Assembly (NCBI RefSeq): GCF_900246225.1
Contig: NC_039317.1
Location: 23,971,011 to 24,035,010, forward strand
Length of the DNA: 64,000 nucleotides
Direction: 5' to 3'
Source: Astatotilapia calliptera
Taxonomy: Eukaryota; Chordata; Actinopteri; Cichliformes; Cichlidae
The notes under the pieces: generated by a model
Told to the model about the DNA's origin: nothing
The model's input: only the letters and a program-made list of their open reading frames with translations
The model's database searches: none
Shown: piece after piece, positions 56,494 to 64,000 of the stretch
How the letters are laid out: the number at the start of each line of letters is the position of its first letter
Position numbering within the stretch: the first letter of the stretch is position 1
Made by a program: the position numbers and the translations under genes

Positions 56494-57496
56494 TAGGGCT
56501 GGGAATGGAGAGTGGGTTCTTGAACCAGTTCCCAGGAGTTGGAATTGTTAGTCTCCTTGCCTGTCGATTCAGCTTTTCAGTTCCATTTGCACTTGCGTTA
56601 CAATCACGTGATTTTAGTTTTCAGGAGGAAAATAGTTGCACAGTCTACAGCGTGGATATGAAGATTACGTTTATTAATGTTGCATAAAGGACAAGAGCGC
56701 AATAGTAAACTACAAACTGCGTCCAGAACAGAAACAATGTTGACTCTTTGCAGGCATGCTAACCCATGCTAACGCTAAGTTAGCCAAGAACCCAGTGTGA
56801 CGTTAAAGCCGAGTGAATGTCGACCACAGCCCAGCAGCCAGACCCTGAACAACAGGTAACAAACTGATGAGCAGTCAGGCTTGCCGCCTCCTTTTGTACC
56901 TGTTTATGTTTCTAAAATAGAATCAGTGTGGCAATTACTTTGAAGTCTCTGTTTGTTAGTTTTCATCTTTGCTTTGTGCTGTTCGGTTTATGTTCATACC
57001 TAAAACTAAGGGAAAGATCATATATATGTCCTCATTAGGATAGGAATATGTATTGATGTATGGGACTGTAGCCTATAGGTTTATACTGTTAAATGGTTAT
57101 TGTGAGACAAAGCGTTCAGGTCAAGCGTACAGAAAAAAGTAATGTTACCAGTAGTTTAACAGATTAATTTCTGCTTGGAGTAATTAAGTAACTTACTGCA
57201 TTGCTTTTAAGAAAAGTGTTCTGTGTAATATTTATAATACATTACTTTTTTTGAGTAACAACCCCAACACTGATGACAACAAGGAGGGGTAATACCTCCA
57301 ACATGCACAAATGGTTGACCACACAGCATGCAGTTAATTTGCAGAATATAATGTTTTTGAAATGCTCCTTAGCAATGATGGTAACTCTCAAAGCGGATCC
57401 AATAAAAACCCAATGAGAATCGATTATGAATCAAATCAATAATTGATATAGATAATGCAATTGGAATTGCTAAATTCTTATCATTTACCATCCCTA
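56494..57496. mobile_element. hAT-like non-autonomous element, second type
   Basis: The ends are TAGGGCTGGGAATGG and TTACCATCCCTA, imperfect inverted repeats. Flanks GTCCTCAC and TTCCTCAT agree at the central six of eight bases, a decayed duplication. Near 57240-57273 there is an inner fragment ending CCCCAACACTG, which resembles the terminus of the CAGTGTTGGG hAT type seen at 18312. No transposase frame. Confidence 0.6.
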
Positions 57497-57521
57497 TTCC
57501 TCATCGTGCTTTATTGTCAAC

Positions 57522-58666
57522 TAGGGCTGCCACAAACGATTATTTTGATAGTCGACTAGTCACCGATTATTTTTGCGATTAGTCGACTAATCAGATCATG
57601 CATCCATTGGACATAAAACGTACAGCTTATTGTACCAGCATGTATCTGCTCTTATATAACTATCATTAGCTAACAGCTTGAAGTGTTTAAGGTATGTGCT
57701 AACTAAAAAGAAAGACAAGATGATAATGAAATTTGCAGATTGTTTCAGTGGAGTTTAATAAACTCAGCCGTCTGCTCCTTGCTATCTAAAATATAACAGG
57801 ACACCGGAGTATATTCTCGAGCATCTCACACTTCTGATAATCAGTTGTCTGCTCGACGTTTTTTCAGCGGTGTAAAAACTATAACTTTAATCTCAGCCAA
57901 ACCGATTTACTCAGGAACAAATAAAATACTGAAAAAAGCCAAAAATAACATTTTCAAGTTATCTAAGTGACTTATATATCATGTTTAACCTGAGTATCGA
58001 AAGACGGCGGTGGGTTTGAAAACGATGTGCCGGGAGTCCGGTGTTCTCACTGGCTCTATTGAGCCTTGAACCCCGGCTAGCTATCGAGCTGGTGGGTAAC
58101 AGACGTCTCTGAAAACATCGGAGCACTTTTGAAAATATGTGGTGTTTTGATAAACTGAGCAGATATTTGAAATTTACACAGCTGAAAATATGTTAAACGT
58201 TTATTTTGTGACCCAGAAAGAATAATAAGAGTAATATTAAAACTAACTAGCTGCCGCCATTGTTGGCGACTGAGCAGGGCTGCGCTATGAATTCTGGGAT
58301 AGTTTGGGCCCCGAAGTATACACCCAACCCATCCTTCAAATCGGAGTCTTCGAATTTGGTTAGTCTTTGTCGTGTTGCTGTAACGTAATCGGGCTACAGA
58401 TGCGGGCACAGGAGGATGTGATTCCTGAATTTGGACACAGCTACGACACTGCTTCTTCTTCTTCGGGGTTTAATGGCAGTTGGCATCCTTGTACATGCAG
58501 TGCTGCCATCTTCTGTTTCAGTCCGTTATTACACTCTTAAATCCTGCTACTTATTCCTGCGTCTTTTGGGTTCTTTTAAAGCTTCAAATGACGCGTTGAC
58601 TATTAGTCGTCGATAATTTTGATAGTCGACGTAATCGTGACTAGTTGACTAATTGTGGCAGCCCTA
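57522..58666. mobile_element. hAT element, family A copy 2, non-autonomous
   Basis: The ends are TAGGGCTGCCACAAACG and its partner GTGGCAGCCCTA, and the 8-bp duplication TTGTCAAC is exact on both sides (57514-57521 and 58667-58674). It is 1145 bp long. The internal sequence is the reverse of copy 1 at 21425-22433. Both copies share the same GTCGACTA-rich termini and an open stretch that translates on one strand as LLLLRGL.A.GILVHAVLPS. Confidence 0.9.
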
Positions 58667-58674
58667 TTGTCAAC

Positions 58675-61600
58675 AATCTTGGATGTTTTCTGGGATAGAA
58701 AATAAATTTTTTTGACAGTAAGCCAAACAAATATCAATGCCTTATTAATAGTGTTTTCAAGAAGCCTTTGTTAGTTTTAAAAGTGAAGATGATCAAAAAA
58801 TGAGGGCTTAGAGCTTATTTAGGCAAATATGTATCCATCGCAGAGCATAGCTTACTCTCAATCACAAAAAGCCCTAGACAACTAAGGGGTGTCAGACAGC
58901 GTTACCTTGTGACTGTGAATTGGATTAAAAGGCAAAGCACTACTAGACAACAGAGAATGCTATATAGATTATATCTGGTTTTAATCTCAGCTCAATGAGC
59001 TTTAAAGGGAAAGCATCCATAATTGTTACTTTAAAAAAACAGTTTAAACAGTCAGTGAGTGAAATAGTAAATCCAGTAAATCCAACTTGACCTGCTCATT
59101 GCATTTATATTCCCTTAAACATCAATTCTGATGTCCTATTTGCTGACCTCCAGCATTAGCTGATTCCAACATCTGGAGGCCTGGAAGTCTTGTATGCACT
59201 AAGATTGTGTAGCTTCTCCAGCAGACAATCATGGAGGTCAGATATTAAGTTTGACACCACTCATGGTGTCAAAATAGTAGACATGAACACTAGTTGCTCT
59301 GATGTCTATGTACAATAAAAACCTAAGAAAATGAAGAGGTGCTGCCCTCTAATTCTATGTATTATATATTTACTCACTGATGAATTTTTTGATAATAATG
59401 TGCTTATTGGCTAACCTGATAACCTCAGCTCGTTTGTAAAATCTGTTTCTGTTTCTTCTTGGAGGCATATTTATGCCTTTCGTGCTCACTACTTTGATCT
59501 CCTCTGACCACTTACCACTGTGACGCTCTGATTCAGATGTGTGCTGCTTATGAGCCATGACATACATTAAACCATTGGTCTTCACAGCTGGCTCTTAACC
59601 AATGTATCATGACAGGCAATTGACTCTATGTGATCTCTCTTTTCCTCCTGCTGAACTCTGAAGATATGATCAGAGATGGGGTGCAGATGTGAGGCTGGGA
59701 AATGGTGGCAGTTCACTTGAATTGAATTGTGCCCCGGAGAGAAGGAAGTGTAGTTTTTCTATCAGATGGAAAGATCAGAGGAGACGGATAATTCAGTTAT
59801 CACATCTGCGGTGATTAGGGGGACAGGACGCAGTTTACTGATAAGGATCTGCTGGCTTCTTGGAGACTGTTTTCTGTCATTAGGTAACTGCAAAGGCACT
59901 CAGAGCCATGTCCTCATTTTGGTGTCTCTCTCTTTTCATGTCACCTTGGTTAATCTTGTTTTATTTATTGTCATCTCGCTTATTAAGGGATCAGTGAGCC
60001 TGCAGGAGATTACATCCTCTTTTGCTCTTTCATCTGCTCTCATTTCATCTTGTTCTGACTCTTCTTGATTTGTCGCCTCTCATCTAGTCTAATTCTGACT
60101 TCATTCCTTTTTTTGACTCCTCAATTTTGTATATGTGATTACAAGTTGTCGGTGAGCTTTAAAAAAAAAAAAAAAATTTAACAGGGCTGCAGCCTCCGTG
60201 TTTAATTTTGTCCCATCTCATTTTGCCTCATTTAGTTTTATTTTGCAAATAGTAAGACACTCTAGGCACGTTATCCAACCAAGCCAAGTAAATTTCCTTT
60301 CTCATTTTAATTATCCCCATTTAATTTCTACTCCTTTGTGCTTATTATATAAACCTGTGTTTTACATTTATTTTGTCTTATTGATTCATTTCAGGACTAA
60401 TGACCTGAATTGAGATTTGATTATCTGAAATCTGAGAATCACGATTTTTATACTCACTTATTTTTCTGACAACTTTTTAAAAAAAAAAAAATCTCTTTAC
60501 ACAAACACCTACACTTGCTACTCCTTTTTTTCCAGAATAGGCTTGTTGTGTTATATTTAAGACATCTGATATGACTTTTATCCTGTCACTGTGTACCTTG
60601 AAATATTTGAACCTAAATAGAAGGACAATAACATAAAAGACAATCCTATTGATGTATCCAACACCAGAGCTTATCACAAACAACAAGATGAAATAGGCAA
60701 AAATATATGATTCATGCATCACGTTGCACTAAACACAAGAATTTCCAGAATGGCTTTTTTCCTACATATGTCCATAAGTTGTGGTCACAGTACTTGGGTA
60801 TAGCTAGTGGTACAAAAAGGGAGCAAGCATAAAGGGAATAACGTACTTTAAGTGTCAGATAATTTCAAACGCAGCCTTTCAAACAACTCAAAAAATATCA
60901 GCAAGCAGGGGTTTTTTGTGCACTTTGTCACAGAGTGAGTCTGCAAGCTAAAGGTACTGCTGCTGAATTTCCCAGGGAGAAATAAGCAAGAGATAACTTC
61001 ACTCAGTGATACAGAAAAATGTAAGAAAGTCAGTACAGGAGAAGAAGAAGAGAGATTATTGTTAAAGTTTAGGACTGCTCGGTGACATTTAATACTGGAA
61101 GTTAGATAAAGCCTACATATAATCCCCTCAATTACTTTAGAGTTATTTTGAACAGGTACTGGAACTATACATGATGTGTTATTGAACTATGTTTTCTTTT
61201 GTGTCTTGCAAAACAAACTTAAGTATATTAACTCTGTGCTATTCAAGGACTGGATGAAACCAGGAAGTTCAATGTAGGTTATGCTGGTTAGTTTACAGTA
61301 CTGTTGTAAAGTTTACAATAATGTGGTATGTTGGACTGGTGCCGATCAGATATGGTGTTTGTGAAGGGTAGCAGACATCAAATTAAATTTAAGGTAATGA
61401 TTCTGATTAGATTCACTCACATTTATATTAGATTTATATGGTCTAGGGGAGAGAAAGCAGCCATGATAGCTCATGTAATGCTCTTGTAATATCTGTTAAA
61501 CCAGCTGACTAAATCCACAGCTTACCTGATCATAGTAGAAATTAATGTGACCCAGAGGCTGCACCACTATAGCCAAATGTAGGGTTCCCACACCTGCTGA

Positions 61601-64000
61601 ATCCAACTGTAAACCCTGACACCTAAACAGTTACAATGCAGGCAACAAGAAATAGAGCATTTTTTAAAATTTACTTTATTTTTCTTTGCTTTTGTTCTAC
61701 ATAACAGATGTTTAAGTTGAGTACATTCAACAGAATTAGAATTTAAGTTTTGTGTAGTGTAGTACTCTTTGACTTTTATTTATGTAAAGAAGTCAAATAA
61801 GTACTTGAGCTTTTCTAAAACAAGGATCTGTACTTCTACTTAATGTAAGTGAAAAATGACTGTGCTTTTGCCACCTCTGCTCTCACTGGCTTTTCTTGGC
61901 ATTTCAAAGTAATCTGTCAGCAATGCTATATTAGTGTGAAGTGCTTCATTTAGTTTGGGAAGTGGCAGTGATTGGGATCTGCACGGATGAGTAAGTTTCA
62001 GTGAAAAAGAACAGCTCAGAGTACCATTTTAAAAAATGTTTATTTTGCAAATGTAAACTTAGTTTGAAATTCAAAATTGCGAGCTCGGAGGATGCTCATT
62101 TTTGTCTGTGTGAACTGAATTTTGTGTTATAGGTCTTCCAGAGTGTGAGAGTAGTGTTCCCAATGCAATGTTGTTGTAAAAGTCATTGTAACTTTTTTAT
62201 CATAGCAATCAAAAACCTGGCCACTTTGCACATGGAAAAAGACACTAAAAGGAGTGTGTGTTTCTTTCATTTCCTTATATCTTAGTTCCTTTTTTTTTAT
62301 CCATCTCTGGGTTTTGTACAGCTCATACTTGTCATTATCCTGACATTTTGACCATTTGATCTCATCATAGAGCAAGTAAAATAACATACCTTGGTGCTTT
62401 TGTGTATTATTGCACTGGCATGCATGGGACTTACATGGATTGTTATGGTAGTGCATTGTGTAGCAATCTGCTGAGAGCAGATTCAATTAAATTTGAATAT
62501 GTAGCATTTCATCTCAAGCTCTGTTAAATCTAATAGCTGTATTATGTAAATGCTGATTAATTCCAAAGTCTGCAGAAAGTTGGGCCCATTTGTTGCTCAA
62601 AGACAGATGTTTATAGTTTTGCCTCTGTATACCACCACAATGGATTTTAAGACCTGACAATCAATGTGTAACTGAAGTGCAGGCTTTCACCTTTAATTTT
62701 TATATTTTCAGACTCAAACTAACATAATTGTATATATAAGGATTGTTTCTAATACCTGGATGAGAATCATTGCAATCAATGATTCCTAGTTAGGCAGCCA
62801 TTGATATTTATCATCAAATGCACTGCCAGACCTTTACTGTAGCCACCTTCAGTGGCTGCTTATTTGTGGGTGTTTCTGCATTCAGTTTTTCATTATTGTT
62901 TTCTCTCTCTCTCTGTAAGGTTTATTTTGTTTTAGCCTAATCACTTGCACTGCCATCTCTTTGGGTGTCTTTTTAAAAATTACAGTGGAAAAAACTATAA
63001 AATACAAATTCAAGACATCAGATATCAACTCCAGAAGTTATATCTGTAATATAGTAGTAATATATTGAGGCAACAGGCCTTCACTCAATTATACAATTAA
63101 TTTTGTGGGGGACAGCAATCTGCTGTGGTGATGTACAGAAGGAAAACTACAAAACTGCAAAAGTTTGTCCAACAAATTATCGATGTAACGTATTAGCATA
63201 GAATTTTTCAGCTGTGTCTTTATCGTGTATACATCATTTTTTTTATTATGTTTGCAAAGAAAAACAAACAAACAAATAAACAGCTTTTATTTGCATATGT
63301 ATTCGACTACATTGTCCTAATTTACAGCAATAACACTTCCAGTTGGGCCACTATGAAATAAGTACTCTCCGAAATTTCCGTCTCTTCAGTAACTCATGAA
63401 TAGAGTTTTTGTCTTCAGTGCAATACATACTGAACACATGATTAATCTTCACAACCCAGTTTAAATGCCGTGTTTGTTTGCCAGTTTTCACCCCTTGCAA
63501 ATCCCCACCCTTGAGTGCTTTGAAGCGCGTACCAGATATTGATTTTTCTATGGCACAAGAAAATGAGCGGGAGTTTGTCATTATTTTAATTATAAACATC
63601 CAAAGTATCCTTTATGATGCCACACTAAGAGTCACTGAATGTTCTTCCGACCCTCACTGTAGCTAACTTTTATTATACCACCAGATGCATACAGCCCTGC
63701 ATGGGGGCACATCTTCAGATCTGGCACCAAAAACAAAAGTTTCTGTGGATTCTGGCAGTTATTACTGGCATTAAATGTACAATATACCAACAGACACACA
63801 GTCGGATATGCAGAAGAGAGATGATGAAAAACAAAATGTATAGTTTGGGACTGGCTAAGCACTGCAGCTGATGGCAGATCCACAGTTGGTACACCCACCC
63901 ACCACCAGGAGAGCAAAAAGTTGGCCGTTGTTGAATACAATGGATGATAGCAGCTGTAATGGGAATGAAAAAAAAAAGAAGATTCATAATAAATTCATAG
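58675..64000. other. Gene-free region at the right end
   Basis: No supported exon. At about 61755-61880 the words AAGTACTTGAGC, ATCTGTACTTCTACTTAA and TTTTGCCACCTCTGCT look like the end of a common fish hAT-type repeat read in reverse. There are poly-A runs near 60162-60175 and 60479-60491. Confidence 0.4.

Noticed and set aside
59766..60068. 100-residue hydrophobic open frame
   Set aside because: No domain, no splice context and no repeat support. Best explained as chance.

Overview
The window looks like a teleost fish nuclear genome, probably a percomorph. It has intron-rich vertebrate genes with GT-AG introns, and many transposons of types common in fish: Tc1-like, hAT, an L1-clade LINE, and pieces of an RTE-type LINE. 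All calls rest on reading the sequence and on remembered knowledge of protein families. No search was run. Layout: 1-2009 is the 5'-truncated end of an L1-clade LINE on the minus strand, open to the window edge. 4246-5445 (+) is a one-exon 5-HT1 serotonin receptor, best matched to HTR1F. 9192-24686 (+) is an 11-exon zinc-finger gene, ZNF654. 28371-34697 (-) is a 10-exon gene for a 484-residue protein that joins a glutaredoxin domain, a DEP domain and a DUF547 domain. 36841-39261 (+) is the 4-exon orthologue of human C3orf38 (DUF4518). From 39262 to the end I see no gene, only transposon copies and sequence I cannot assign. Context: HTR1F, ZNF654 and C3orf38 are neighbours in the same order on human chromosome 3p11, which supports all three names. 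The fish locus differs in two ways. The Glrx-DEP-DUF547 gene lies between znf654 and c3orf38, tail-to-tail with znf654 and head-to-head with c3orf38. Nothing resembling CGGBP1 lies between htr1f and znf654, where it sits in human. The genes are unrelated in function (a GPCR, a nuclear zinc-finger protein, a redox/DEP protein and an uncharacterised protein), so this is a conserved neighbourhood and not a pathway cluster. Mobile DNA: intron 9 of znf654 is almost entirely a nested stack, with a decayed Tc1 copy split by a hAT element that holds a second hAT, and a third hAT lying exactly against the first. Intron 2 of the minus-strand gene holds an apparently complete Tc1-like transposon, with near-identical 200-bp terminal repeats and an uninterrupted 340-residue DD34E transposase. 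A second member of the third hAT family lies at 57.5 kb.
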